A stretch of 64,000 bases of DNA. Origin: Amycolatopsis solani (GTDB lineage: Bacteria; Actinomycetota; Actinomycetes; Mycobacteriales; Pseudonocardiaceae). The DNA is taken from assembly GCF_033441515.1 (NCBI RefSeq), contig NZ_JAWQJT010000004.1, forward strand, positions 310,001 to 374,000, read 5' to 3'. Made by a program: the position numbers and the translations under genes. Under the pieces are notes generated by a model. It was not told the origin of the DNA and did no database searches. It saw only the letters and a list, made by a program, of their open reading frames with translations. Each line of letters starts with the position of its first letter. The stretch's first letter is position 1. Below are positions 1 to 8,022 of this stretch, one piece after another.

Positions 1-23
1 GCACCAGCACCTGGAGTCGAACC

Positions 24-230
24 CTAGATCGCGATCCAACCTTCCTTCCAATATGGAAGCCAATATAAATCAGGTCTAGTCACATAGCTGCGCAATTTTG
101 CGCGATCAGCAGAAGGAATTGCTACCGACGAGTTACTGACCTGCCACGCCACCACTTCTCGGCTTACAAGGTATTCTTTACTAATCTTATCGACGAATTT
201 TCGAAGCGAGTCAGAAGAATTGGCAAATGC
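24..230 (-). pseudogene. 3' fragment of an unidentified gene
   Basis: On the minus strand a reading frame ending with TAG at 24-26 looks like genuine protein for about 65 residues. It has mixed amino-acid use and a stretch reading YLVSREVVAWQV, loosely like the C-terminal part of ImmA/IrrE-type metallopeptidases. It then degenerates into the antisense of the oxidoreductase beyond about position 230. The block is clearly more AT-rich than what follows. I read it as the tail of a gene cut by a recombination event that also removed the start of the next gene. Family assignment is a guess. Confidence 0.3.
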
Positions 231-290
231 TGCACCCGCAACCTCTCGGGCAACAGAAGCGTCAAGGACCCGGACGCCGGAATCGAAGGC

Positions 291-1166
291 TTGACCCTGT
301 CCGACCGCCCGGCCCCGCACGCCGCGGAGAACGACGTCATCGTGCGGGTGCACGCAGCCGGTTTCACGCCCGGCGAGCTGGAGTGGCCAGGTACCTGGAC
401 CGACCGGGCGGGCCGCGATCGGACACCCAGCGTGCCCGGGCACGAGCTGTCGGGCGTCGTCACCGAGCTCGGCTACGGCACCACCGGTCTCACGGTCGGG
501 CAGCGCGTCTTCGGGCTCGCCGACTGGGCCCGCGACGGCTCGCTCGCCGAGTTCACGGCCGTCGAGGCTCGCAACCTCGCGCCACTGCCAGCCGACGTCG
601 ACCACGCCGTCGGCGCCGCGCTGCCGATCTCCGGGTTGACGGCGTGGCAGGCGTTGTTCGACCACGGCCGCCTTCAGGCCGGGCAGACGGTGCTGATCCA
701 CGGCGCGGCAGGCGCAGTCGGCTCGATCGCGGTGCAGCTGGCGAAACGGGCCGGCGCGACGGTGATCGGCACTGGCCGCGCCCGCCACCGCGACGTCGCC
801 CTCGACCTGGGCGCCGCCGCGTTCGTGGACCTGGAAAACGACAAGCTGGAAGACGTCGGCGAAGTCGACGTGGTGCTCTACGTGTTCGGCGAGGAGATCG
901 GCAAGCGATCCGCCGGCCTGGTGCGCGCGGGTGGCACGCTGGTCACCATCGCCGCCCCGCCGGACTTCGAGCCGCGATTCGGACGATCGGTCTTCTTCGT
1001 CGTGGAACCGGACCGGGCCGGCCTCGCCCAGCTCGCCGCGCTCGTCCGCGAAGGCAGCCTGCGCGTACTGATCGGGTCACGCCATTCGCTGGAGGAGACG
1101 CCGAAGGCATTCAGCACCGGACGGCAGGGTGGCGGGAAACCGATCGTCGTGGTCGACGGGTCCTAG
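291..1166 (+). CDS. zinc-independent MDR/quinone oxidoreductase, 5' end probably lost
   Basis: NADP-dependent medium-chain dehydrogenase/reductase of the quinone-oxidoreductase type. It has a GroES-like N-terminal half (VPGHELSGVV), the nucleotide-binding Rossmann motif HGAAGAVGSIAVQLAK around residues 124-140, and no catalytic zinc cysteines. The first usable start is TTG at 291, but the same frame stays open upstream, and from about 261 it reads VKDPDAGIEG. That resembles the first beta strand of this family after its usual MRAVV-type start. The true initiator codons therefore appear to have been replaced at a junction near 230-260. It could be translated from a substitute start or be a dead gene. 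The function (reduction of a quinone or enone with NADPH) is inferred from the family. Confidence 0.75.
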   Translation: MTLSDRPAPHAAENDVIVRVHAAGFTPGELEWPGTWTDRAGRDRTPSVPGHELSGVVTELGYGTTGLTVGQRVFGLADWARDGSLAEFTAVEARNLAPLPADVDHAVGAALPISGLTAWQALFDHGRLQAGQTVLIHGAAGAVGSIAVQLAKRAGATVIGTGRARHRDVALDLGAAAFVDLENDKLEDVGEVDVVLYVFGEEIGKRSAGLVRAGGTLVTIAAPPDFEPRFGRSVFFVVEPDRAGLAQLAALVREGSLRVLIGSRHSLEETPKAFSTGRQGGGKPIVVVDGS

Positions 1167-1731
1167 GCGCAGCCACGGAAGCGCCGACCGGGTCGCCACA
1201 CGTCGCGACCCGGTCCACGGCTGGTGCCAAGGGACTGCGACCTTCACAGGGACGCCGATCCGGTCACCCACAACGAGCTCGTGCGGATCGCGGGACGCAA
1301 CGAGATCAATCCGGACGATACGGGCTCCGCCATGTCGAGCTGAAGGCCATCCGTCAGTTGCGGCCAAGCCCCCCGGTCACGTCGATGCCCGGCGGGATTG
1401 CCGCGAATCCGACTGCGGACGCAGCCAGATTGGTCGGCGTCGATGGACTCCATCGGTCGCCCGGGTGCATCAGCACCCCATCACCATCATCGGACCTACA
1501 GGGGGCCGGCCGAACTACACGGAATTACTGACCGACCCGCTGCCCGGACGACGGCTCAAGCGACTTCGATCCCACGCACACGAGCGCAAATGACGTCACC
1601 AACCTTTACAGCGGTGCCGTGCGGAGGTCGCAGGCCGCGCTGGACCTGGTGTCGGCACCGGCAAGGTCTCGCCTGCACTCGGGCGCCGTCACGAGCCATC
1701 GAGTCGCTCGCGCTGCTTGCCCGTCGGACGG
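1167..1731. other. 565-bp gap with coding debris, no convincing gene
   Basis: No intact gene is supported. On the plus strand about 1251-1343 translates to an enzyme-like scrap (ELVRIAGRNEINPDD) that hits TGA and has no start. The rest gives only arginine-rich shadow frames. This looks like decayed sequence between the oxidoreductase and the convergent marR gene. Confidence 0.4.
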
Positions 1732-2238
1732 TCAGGTGCGACGGCGGGCGGTCGTCTCCAGCACGTCGCCGATGACGCGGAAGGCCCGGGCGATGTCCGC
1801 GCGCTGCCGGCCCGTCAGCGCCTCGACGACTTCCGATTCGAGGGCCAGGCGCCGCGGCATGGCCTGGTCGACAGCGGCCGCGCCGGCGTCGCTGATCGTG
1901 ACGAGGAAGCTCCGTTTGTCCACCGGGTTCGCCGCGCGGACCACCAGGCCCCGGCGTTCCAGTTTCGTCAACGCCTTGCTCAATGCCGCTGCGGACTTTC
2001 CCATGGTCTGGGCCAGCCTGCGGGCGATGACCGGCTCCGGCGCGTGCCTGAGGTGGAACAGGACGTCGAACTCGGCGGAGTTGATCGACGAAGTCTCGAA
2101 GACCGGTTCGAGCAGCAGTTCCAGCATGGCGTGGGCGTGCTTGAGCCCGCCGAAGAGCGCCATCGAAGCCAGGTCGAGGTCCGGACGTTCGGTGCGCCAC
2201 TGGTCCCAGGCGACCGCGACACCCTCGCCGTTGGCCAT
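1732..2238 (-). CDS. MarR-family transcriptional regulator
   Basis: 168-residue winged-helix regulator. The DNA-binding core lies about residues 62-110: EFDVLFHLRHAPEPVIARRLA, then the recognition helix region KSAAALSKALTKLERRGLV and the wing with the typical D-x-R residues (DKRS). MarR proteins bind as dimers to short palindromes and are usually released by phenolic or other small ligands. It starts at ATG 2238. A near-palindrome lies 14 bp upstream of its own start and a perfect copy lies before the divergent esterase, so it very likely represses both itself and that esterase. Confidence 0.9.
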   Translation of the reverse strand: MANGEGVAVAWDQWRTERPDLDLASMALFGGLKHAHAMLELLLEPVFETSSINSAEFDVLFHLRHAPEPVIARRLAQTMGKSAAALSKALTKLERRGLVVRAANPVDKRSFLVTISDAGAAAVDQAMPRRLALESEVVEALTGRQRADIARAFRVIGDVLETTARRRT

Positions 2239-2251
2239 GTTCCCTCACTTC

Positions 2252-2265
2252 GTCAACCGGTGTAC
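2252..2265. promoter_or_regulatory. imperfect MarR-type operator near marR start
   Basis: GTCAACCGGTGTAC at 2252-2265 is an imperfect copy of the perfect palindrome at 2337-2350. It lies 13 bp upstream of the marR ATG, where a bound dimer would block its promoter (autoregulation inferred). Confidence 0.6.
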
Positions 2266-2336
2266 TACGCCTCACCGTATCGCTTGCGAAACGAGGATGC
2301 CCGAGCGTGCCCGCGCAGTCGTGCTACGGTCAGATA

Positions 2337-2350
2337 GTCAACCGGTTGAC
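2337..2350. promoter_or_regulatory. perfect 14-bp palindromic operator
   Basis: GTCAACCGGTTGAC is a perfect inverted repeat, 41 bp upstream of the lipoprotein esterase start. Together with the second copy near the divergent marR gene it is the natural binding site for that MarR protein. Confidence 0.7.
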
Positions 2351-2391
2351 AACCGAGTTCCAAATGGCGCGATCGTCCGTGGAGGCACCGC

Positions 2392-3519
2392 ATGAAATCA
2401 GCTCGACCAAGCTTGGCGACGGTGGCCATCGCGGGCACGCTGGCGCTGACCGCGTGTTCGGATAGCTCGACCACCATGACCGCCACCTCGACCCCGGCAG
2501 CGTGCCCGGTCGGCCCCGGCGTCGGCGGTGGCCCGCCTGCGGGCGCGTCGCTGCCCTCCGGGAAGCTCGTCGTGCCTGTGGACACCAGCACCAGCACCGT
2601 GCTCGACGCGGCCACCGCGCCGCAGATCCGGTGCGGCCGGGTGCAGGTCGACACGAAGACCGACATCGTCTACGCGGCCCCGGCGCTGCCCGACGGCCGG
2701 AACAAGCAGCTGGCAATGGACGTCCAGACGCCGCGGACGCCGGGACCGAAGCCCCTTGTCGTGTACGTGCCCGGCGGCGGGTTCGTGCAGTCGGCCAAGG
2801 AGGGCAACCTCCTGCTGCGCACCTACGCGGCGGAGGCCGGGTACGTGGTGGCGAGCATCCAGTACCGGACCCAGCCCGACGGCGCGACCTACGCCGACAG
2901 CATCGCCGACGTGAAGTCCGCGATCCGCTACCTCGAGGCCCACGCTTCGACCTACGGGATCGCCCCCGGCCAGGTCGGAGTCTGGGGCGACTCGGCGGGC
3001 GGCTACCTGGCGGCGATGGTCGGCGTGACCACCGGCAACCGGAGCTACGACGTCGGCGAGAACCTCGACCAGACCAGTGACGTCCAGGCCATCGTGGACA
3101 AATTCGGCGCTTCCGATCTGTCCCGGCTGGCCTCCGACTTCGACGCGGCTTCCCAGCAGGCGATGGCCGGGATGCTGGCCATCGCGGCTAAGTACGTGAG
3201 CGGGCCGGACAGCTCCCAGTCGCTCGCCGACAACCCGGCCGGCGTGGCCGCGGCGAACCCGGTCACCCATATCAAGGCCGGCGCTCCGCCGTTCGTCCTC
3301 TTCCACGGCAACGCCGACACGCTGATCTCCCCCAGCCAGACTCTCCTGCTGCACAACGCCTTGCGCGCCGCGGGTGTGCCCAGCACGCGCTACGTCGTCG
3401 ACGGCGGCGGCCACGGCGACCTCGCCTTCACCGGGGACACCAAGGCCGCGGCGGTCTGGACCACCACCACGGTCGCCGACCCGCTGATCGGCTTCCTGAA
3501 CGCCACCCTGAGGAAGTGA
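2392..3519 (+). CDS. secreted lipoprotein alpha/beta-hydrolase (esterase)
   Basis: 375 residues. A lipoprotein signal peptide ends in the lipobox LTAC with the lipidated cysteine at residue 22, so the enzyme sits on the outer face of the membrane. A threonine/serine-rich linker follows. The hydrolase domain has the oxyanion stretch VPGGGFVQ, the nucleophile elbow WGDSAGG, an acid in HGNADTLISP and the catalytic His in GGGHGD. This is a BD-FAE/hormone-sensitive-lipase-like carboxylesterase. It is divergent from marR and probably induced when the MarR ligand is present. The terminator at 3550-3579 follows closely. The substrate is unknown. Confidence 0.88.
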   Translation: MKSARPSLATVAIAGTLALTACSDSSTTMTATSTPAACPVGPGVGGGPPAGASLPSGKLVVPVDTSTSTVLDAATAPQIRCGRVQVDTKTDIVYAAPALPDGRNKQLAMDVQTPRTPGPKPLVVYVPGGGFVQSAKEGNLLLRTYAAEAGYVVASIQYRTQPDGATYADSIADVKSAIRYLEAHASTYGIAPGQVGVWGDSAGGYLAAMVGVTTGNRSYDVGENLDQTSDVQAIVDKFGASDLSRLASDFDAASQQAMAGMLAIAAKYVSGPDSSQSLADNPAGVAAANPVTHIKAGAPPFVLFHGNADTLISPSQTLLLHNALRAAGVPSTRYVVDGGGHGDLAFTGDTKAAAVWTTTTVADPLIGFLNATLRK

Positions 3520-3549
3520 ACGCTCGTGACACCGGGCAGCTGACCAGCG

Positions 3550-3579
3550 CCTCGCCGCCCTCCGAGAAGGGCGGCGAGG
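3550..3579. terminator. bidirectional hairpin terminator
   Basis: A 12-bp perfect GC stem (CCTCGCCGCCCT with its complement, loop CCGAGA) is followed by TTTCTTC. It closes the esterase gene and, from the other side, the AraC remnant whose stop lies at 3585. Confidence 0.8.
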
Positions 3580-3584
3580 TTTCT

Positions 3585-3710
3585 TCAGGAGTGGACGTCT
3601 TCGCTGCGGAAGGTGCGCCGGTACGCCTGCGGGGAGACACCCAGTTCGGCGTTGAGGTGCTGGCGCAGCGACGTGGCCGTCGCGAAACCGACATCGGCGG
3701 CAATGAACGG
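3585..3710 (-). pseudogene. C-terminal fragment of an AraC/GlxA-type regulator
   Basis: The minus strand encodes the last 41 residues of an AraC-family regulator: second helix-turn-helix (AADVGFATATSLRQHL), then the signature region ELGVSPQAYRRTF, and stop TGA at 3585-3587. Upstream of about 3710 the homology ends abruptly, so more than 80% of the gene is missing. It lies next to a truncated crcB, which marks this as a deletion scar. Confidence 0.8.
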
Positions 3711-3960
3711 CGGGGCCGGCCGGCAGCGGCAGCAATGGATCGGACAGCACTGCACCGAGGTCGACCCGGCTGCCTACGGCGGGCAAGCCCAGCAGCAGGT
3801 GGGACCGATGGGTGCACAAACCCTCTACGAGTGCCACGCCGGTCCACGGTCACCTGGCTCCCGACGCTGCCGGTACCCGATCCACACTCGGCGTAGCGGC
3901 GGTGGGGCTCGCCGCGCCGGAGCACCGGAAACCGCGGCCCGCCCGCCAACGGTCCCTCCT

Positions 3961-4160
3961 TGACCAGCACGACCACGGCCCTCGTCTTCCTCGGCGCCAT
4001 CGTCGGCCCGCTACCTCACCGACCGGCTCGTGCAGAGGCGCCACGACAGCCTGTTCCCGTGGGGCACCTTCACCGTCGACCTGGCCGGCACCGGGCTCTG
4101 CGGCGTGCTCACCACCTACAGCACGTTCAGCTACGAAACGCTGCGGCTGGTCGACTCTCG
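3961..4160 (+). pseudogene. crcB: broken crcB (fluoride channel) remnant
   Basis: Fragments of CrcB/Fluc can be read. TALVFLGAIVG occurs in one frame. After a frameshift near 4007, RYLTDRLVQRRHDS and FPWGTFTVDLAGTGLCG follow, then LTTYSTFSYETLRLVD. The family has about 120 residues. Here the middle transmembrane region between TFTV and the GTGxCGxLTTYSTF motif has been deleted, and the C-terminal helix is replaced by unrelated sequence. The protein cannot be functional. Its 3' end is antisense to the tail of the neighbouring FAH-family gene. Confidence 0.8.
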
Positions 4161-4994
4161 GCCGGCTCCGGTCCACGGCGGCGTCGCCCGGAAGCGGGTG
4201 CGCAGCTCACCCAGGCCGTCGATGCGACTGGTCAGTACATCGGCCGCGGTGAGGTAACGCGGCGGCGTGCGGCGGTTGCCGACCCCCGCCGGGGTGCCGG
4301 TGAAGATCAGGTCCCCCGGCAGGAGCGGGCACACCGCCGACAGCCGGGCGACCAGCTCCGGGACGCCGAAGATCATGTCCGCGAGCGAGGCCTGCTGGAC
4401 CACCTCGTCGTTGAGCAGGCACGTGATCGCGGCATCGGGGGCGACCTCGGTGACCAGCTTCGGACCGATCGGGCCGAAGCCGGGAAACGACTTGGCCAGC
4501 GAGAACTGCGGCGGCTTCCCGAGCGCCTGGACCCGCCGCTCCGACAGGTCCTGACCCACCGTGTACCCGGCGACGTGGTCGAGCGCGCGTGTCTCGGCGA
4601 TCCGGTGCCCGCCCCGCCCGATCACCGCGACCAGCTCGACTTCCCAGTCGACGCGGTCGCCGGGCAGCTCGATGGTCTCCTGTGGACCGGCGATGCAGGT
4701 CGGGAACTTGGTGAAGACCAACGGGTCGGCCGGTGGCTCGAACCCGGCTTCGGCCGCGTGCGGCGGGTAGTTGAGTGCCACGGCGAAGACCTGGCGGGGC
4801 CGCGGGACCGGCGGGCCCAGCAACGCGGGATCGAAGGGGCTTCCGGCCGGCGCGGACCGCGCCCACGCCGTGAAGGCCGCCCAGTTCTCCAGGACGGCCA
4901 TCGGGTCGGGGCCGAAGCCACCGGCGTCGAAGACGTCCAGTGCCCGGTCGCCGGTGATCAGGACGGCGCGGCCGCCGAGGTTGGCCAGGCGCAT
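4131..4994 (-). CDS. fumarylacetoacetate hydrolase family protein (first copy)
   Basis: 287 residues. FAH-type metal-dependent hydrolase/isomerase of ring-cleavage products. The family core is present: VALNYPPHAAE, FTKFPTCIAGP, the metal-binding acidic cluster DWEVELVAVIGRGG, the DLSERRVQ stretch, FGPIGPKLVT and the terminal FTGTPAGVGNRR. The start ATG 4994 overlaps the stop of the upstream FAH gene (ATGA), so they are translationally coupled. The last 15 residues, beyond the usual end of the family, are antisense to the crcB remnant, so the original stop was probably lost in that rearrangement. It probably cleaves or decarboxylates a 2-oxo dienoate-like intermediate; the exact substrate is unknown. 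Confidence 0.85.
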   Translation of the reverse strand: MRLANLGGRAVLITGDRALDVFDAGGFGPDPMAVLENWAAFTAWARSAPAGSPFDPALLGPPVPRPRQVFAVALNYPPHAAEAGFEPPADPLVFTKFPTCIAGPQETIELPGDRVDWEVELVAVIGRGGHRIAETRALDHVAGYTVGQDLSERRVQALGKPPQFSLAKSFPGFGPIGPKLVTEVAPDAAITCLLNDEVVQQASLADMIFGVPELVARLSAVCPLLPGDLIFTGTPAGVGNRRTPPRYLTAADVLTSRIDGLGELRTRFRATPPWTGAGRESTSRSVS

Positions 4995-5851
4995 CACCGC
5001 GCCCACGGCGTGCCGTACGCGTCTTCCCACGAGACGACCCGGTTGCGCAGCACGCCGAGCTTCTCGATCTCGGCCTCGACGACGTCGCCCGGCTTGAGGT
5101 AGTTCGCGAACGGGTCCTCGGTGCTCGCGGCGACCCCGGCGACCGTGCCGGTCGTGATCAGGTCGCCCGCGCTGTAGACCTGCGGTGAGTGGTACGCGAC
5201 CAGCTCCGGGATCGTGAGAGACATCCGGCCGGTGTTCGACTTCTGTCGCACCTGGCCGTTCACCCGCAGCTCCATGTCCAGGTCGTGCGGGTCGCCGACC
5301 TCGTCGGCGGTGACGATGTACGGGCCGATCGGGCAGAACGTGTCGATCGCCTTGGAAAAGGAGAAGACGCCCGACTCCATCTCACGGCGCTGGATGTCAC
5401 GGGCGGTGATGTCGTTGAAGACCAGGTACCCGGCGATGTGCTCGGCCGCCTGCTCGGCGGTGAAGAACTTGCCGGGCTTCCCGATCACCACGGCCATTTC
5501 CAGCTCGTAGTCCAGCTCGTTCGTCAGGTGCGACGGGTACACGACCGGATCACCGGGTCCGATGATCGCGTCGACGTTCTGGAAGAACACGATGCCCTTG
5601 TTGACCGGGTGCGACCAGTTGACGCGCGCGAGGTCGTCGTGGTGCTCGCGGAAGTTCCCGGCCGTGTGGAAGAACTTCTTCGGCACGATCGGGGCGCGCA
5701 GGCGCACCTCGGACGTGCGGAAGCGGCGCCCGGTCTCGGGCACGCTCCCGCCGCGTTCGAAGAACTCGCGCGCCGAGGCGGTGTCGAGTTCCAGGACGAG
5801 GTCGTCGGCGAGACGGCCGACCAGGCCGTCGTCGAAGGTCACGAGCTTCAC
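4994..5851 (-). CDS. fumarylacetoacetate hydrolase family protein (second copy)
   Basis: 285 residues. A second, non-identical FAH-fold enzyme. An N-terminal beta domain (KLVTFDDGLVGRL) precedes the catalytic domain: FFHTAGNFREHHDD, acidic metal ligands in NELDYELEMAVVIGKPGK, FNDITARDIQRRE, TFCPIGPYIVT and LITTGTVAGVA. It starts with GTG at 5851, whose bases overlap the stop of the preceding gene (GTGA). The gene order CMD-like, FAH, FAH on one transcript suggests successive steps on the same ring-fission product. Two FAH paralogues in series could alternatively form a hetero-oligomer. Confidence 0.87.
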   Translation of the reverse strand: MKLVTFDDGLVGRLADDLVLELDTASAREFFERGGSVPETGRRFRTSEVRLRAPIVPKKFFHTAGNFREHHDDLARVNWSHPVNKGIVFFQNVDAIIGPGDPVVYPSHLTNELDYELEMAVVIGKPGKFFTAEQAAEHIAGYLVFNDITARDIQRREMESGVFSFSKAIDTFCPIGPYIVTADEVGDPHDLDMELRVNGQVRQKSNTGRMSLTIPELVAYHSPQVYSAGDLITTGTVAGVAASTEDPFANYLKPGDVVEAEIEKLGVLRNRVVSWEDAYGTPWAR

Positions 5852-6396
5852 GGCTGCTCCACGGGGACGGTGACTCGGAAGACGCGCAGCTGCAGCGCCA
5901 GCGTCGCGTAGTAGCCCACCAGCGTGGTCAGCTCGACGGCCACGCCGTTGCCAATGGTCGGCACGGTCTCGGCGTAGGTCACGTCGTCGACGTCGCCGTC
6001 CAGCAGAGCCATCACGAACCGCAGGGCCGCCGTCTCCGCGGGATCGAGACCGTCGAGACCGTCGAGGTGGGCCTCGGTGACCCCGGCGGCGCGGGCGGCG
6101 GGCTCGTGCGCGTACCGCTCGAACGCGCAGTCCCAGCGCGCCGCGACGGCCAGGATCGCCAGCTCGCGCACCCGATCGGTCAGCGCGGTTTCGTACCGCA
6201 CGGCCGCGCCCAGCCGCTGCAGCGCCTCGCCGACCGGCGGGGAGAACAGCATGGCGTTGAACGGCCCGGTCAGCGAATCGTCGGCGTCGATGAGCGGGAA
6301 CGGGCCGCCCGTCCGGGGGCCACCGGCGATGGCCTCGTACAGCTCGCGCTGGTCGGCGGACAGGTCGGCCGGGGTCAGCCGGGGCAGTCGTGTCAT
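5848..6396 (-). CDS. carboxymuconolactone decarboxylase family protein
   Basis: 182 residues of the CMD/AhpD-like all-helical fold. RVRELAILAVAARWDCAFERYAHE contains the family helix with Cys and the downstream Glu and His, but not the CxxC of true AhpD peroxidases. Members include gamma-carboxymuconolactone decarboxylase and many enzymes of unknown reaction. It starts with ATG 6396 and is the first gene of the leftward operon with the two FAH genes. The IclR-type palindrome lies 44 bp upstream of the start. Inferred role: ring-cleavage metabolism. Confidence 0.85.
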   Translation of the reverse strand: MTRLPRLTPADLSADQRELYEAIAGGPRTGGPFPLIDADDSLTGPFNAMLFSPPVGEALQRLGAAVRYETALTDRVRELAILAVAARWDCAFERYAHEPAARAAGVTEAHLDGLDGLDPAETAALRFVMALLDGDVDDVTYAETVPTIGNGVAVELTTLVGYYATLALQLRVFRVTVPVEQP

Positions 6397-6439
6397 GCCC
6401 CGATTGCAGCAGCGCGGCCCGCAAGCAAGCGTGGACCTG

Positions 6440-6462
6440 CCATTGAATGGAACGTCCGTTCC
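6440..6462. promoter_or_regulatory. divergent operator: CCATTNAATGG plus GGAACG-CGTTCC palindromes
   Basis: CCATTGAATGG (6440-6450) is an inverted repeat with the same arms as CCATTCAATGG at 12671-12681. Overlapping it, GGAACGTCCGTTCC (6449-6462) is a second palindrome. They sit between the divergent CMD/FAH operon and the SDR operon, where one regulator dimer pair could control both. The likely protein is the IclR regulator encoded at 12686-13462 (inference). Confidence 0.65.
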
Positions 6463-6517
6463 TGATCGGCAGCGGACGCGCTTAGCGTCGCCGTCAGGTC
6501 GAGAGCGAGGAGCGGGA

Positions 6518-7246
6518 GTGGACTGGCTGGGTCTGCGGGGCAAGCGTGCGCTGGTGGCCGGGGCGGGCGGGATCGGCGCCGCGGCCGCCCTCGCGCTGGC
6601 CGATGCCGGAGCCGACGTGGTCGTCGCCGACCGCGACCCCCGGCGGCTCGGCGAACTGGGCCTGCGCACCCTCGAAGCCGACTTGACCGACGCCGACGGC
6701 GCCCGGGACTGCGTCACCCGCGCCGACGAACTGCTCGGCGGCCTCGACGTGTTCGTCCACGCGGTCGGCGTCAACGACCGGCGTCCGGTCCTCGGCACCC
6801 CGGACGACGTCTGGCGCGCGATCACCTCGGTCAACCTCGACAGCGCGTTCTGGACCGGCCGGGCCGCGGGCGAGCTGATGGTCGCCCGCGGGTACGGCCG
6901 GATCGTCTACCTGTCCTCGGTGTCCGGCCTGCTCGCCCACCCGCACCACGCGCCCTACGCGGCCACGAAGGGCGCGGTCAACCAGCTCGCCAGGGTGATG
7001 GCGCGCGAGTGGGCCGCGTCCGGCGTCACGGTCAACGCCGTCGCGCCCGGCTACACCGAGACCGGCCTGACCCACGACCACCTCGAAAAGCCCGGCGTCC
7101 GCGACGGCCTCACCGCGTTGGTGCCCACCGGGCGGCTCGGCACCCCGGCCGACCTGACCGGCCCGATCCTGTTCCTCTGCTCCGGCCAAGCCGCCTTCGT
7201 CACGGGACACGTCCTGTACGCCGACGGCGGCCGCACCCTCGTCTGA
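6518..7246 (+). CDS. short-chain dehydrogenase/reductase
   Basis: 242 residues, classical SDR. The cofactor motif is GAGGIGAAAA near the N-terminus (a variant of TGxxxGIG). DRD after the second strand suggests NAD(H). The active-site Ser is in YLSSVSG, and Tyr and Lys are in YAATKGAVNQ. The C-terminal motif GHVLYADGG is typical. It starts with GTG 6518 after GAGGAG. It is the first gene of the rightward operon and is followed 11 bp later by a second SDR. It probably oxidises or reduces a hydroxyl/keto group in the catabolic pathway. Confidence 0.9.
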   Translation: MDWLGLRGKRALVAGAGGIGAAAALALADAGADVVVADRDPRRLGELGLRTLEADLTDADGARDCVTRADELLGGLDVFVHAVGVNDRRPVLGTPDDVWRAITSVNLDSAFWTGRAAGELMVARGYGRIVYLSSVSGLLAHPHHAPYAATKGAVNQLARVMAREWAASGVTVNAVAPGYTETGLTHDHLEKPGVRDGLTALVPTGRLGTPADLTGPILFLCSGQAAFVTGHVLYADGGRTLV

Positions 7247-7257
7247 AGGAGAACTTC

Positions 7258-8022
7258 GTGCGCTTCACCGGCAAGACCGTCCTCGTCACCGGCGCCGGCA
7301 CCGGGTTCGGCGCCGAGATCGCCGTGCGCGCCGCCGCCGAGGGCGCCGACGTAGCCGTGCACTACCGCGGCTCGCGCGCGGGTGCCGAACGCACCGCGGC
7401 GCGCGTCGAAGAGCTGGGCCGCAAGGCGTTCCTCGTCCAGGCCGACATCTCGGAACACACGCAGATCCGGCGGATGGCCGACGAGGCGTGGAGCCATTTC
7501 GGCCGGGTCGACGTCGCGATCAACAACGTCGGCGACGTCGCCCGCGAACAGATGTCGTGGCGGGACCTCACCGAGGAGTCCGTCGACCACGTCCTGGCCG
7601 TCGACATCAAGGGCACGCTGCTGTGCACGCACGAGTTCGGCGACCGCATGCTGGCCCAGGGCGGCGGCGCGATCGTGAACATCGGCTCGACCGTCGTCGC
7701 CCGGGGCAGCGCCCGTGCCCCGCAGTACGCGGCGGCGAAGGCCGGGATCATCGGCCTGACCAAGTCCTACGCGCACGCTTTCGCCCCCACCGTGCGGGTG
7801 AACGTCTTCGCCCCCGGCTTCATCGAAACCGAAGCCACGCTCGGCCGGGAGGACTGGCGCACCGGCCGCGCGGAGAAGCTGCGCGACGCGACCCCGATGG
7901 GGCGGATCCCGAAACCCGAAGAGCTGGCCGGAGCCGCGTTGTTCCTGGCCACCGCGGACGCCGGGCACATCACCGGCGGTTTCCTGGTCGCCGACGGCGG
8001 TTACACCATGCTGGGGGCATGA
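7258..8022 (+). CDS. short-chain dehydrogenase/reductase
   Basis: 254 residues, classical SDR distinct from its upstream neighbour. TGAGTGFGAEIA forms the cofactor loop, and HYRGSRAGAE after strand 2 points to NADP(H). NNVGD, the active-site Ser in NIGSTVVARGS and YAAAKAGIIGL complete the catalytic set. The C-terminal GGFLVADGGYTM is family-like. The start is GTG 7258 after AAGGAG. Its stop overlaps the start of the amidohydrolase (ATGA), so the two are translationally coupled. Confidence 0.9.
   Translation: MRFTGKTVLVTGAGTGFGAEIAVRAAAEGADVAVHYRGSRAGAERTAARVEELGRKAFLVQADISEHTQIRRMADEAWSHFGRVDVAINNVGDVAREQMSWRDLTEESVDHVLAVDIKGTLLCTHEFGDRMLAQGGGAIVNIGSTVVARGSARAPQYAAAKAGIIGLTKSYAHAFAPTVRVNVFAPGFIETEATLGREDWRTGRAEKLRDATPMGRIPKPEELAGAALFLATADAGHITGGFLVADGGYTMLGA

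Noticed and set aside
1..30. GGTTCGACTCC on the minus strand resembling a tRNA T-loop
   Set aside because: The flanking bases pair in only two positions and no D or anticodon arm follows within 80 bp, so neither a tRNA nor a tRNA-derived att copy is supported.
5848..6834. Longer N-terminus for the CMD-family protein
   Set aside because: Residues upstream of ATG 6396 are Ser/Arg-rich shadow sequence antisense to the SDR gene and its operator. The family starts at MTRLPRLTP.
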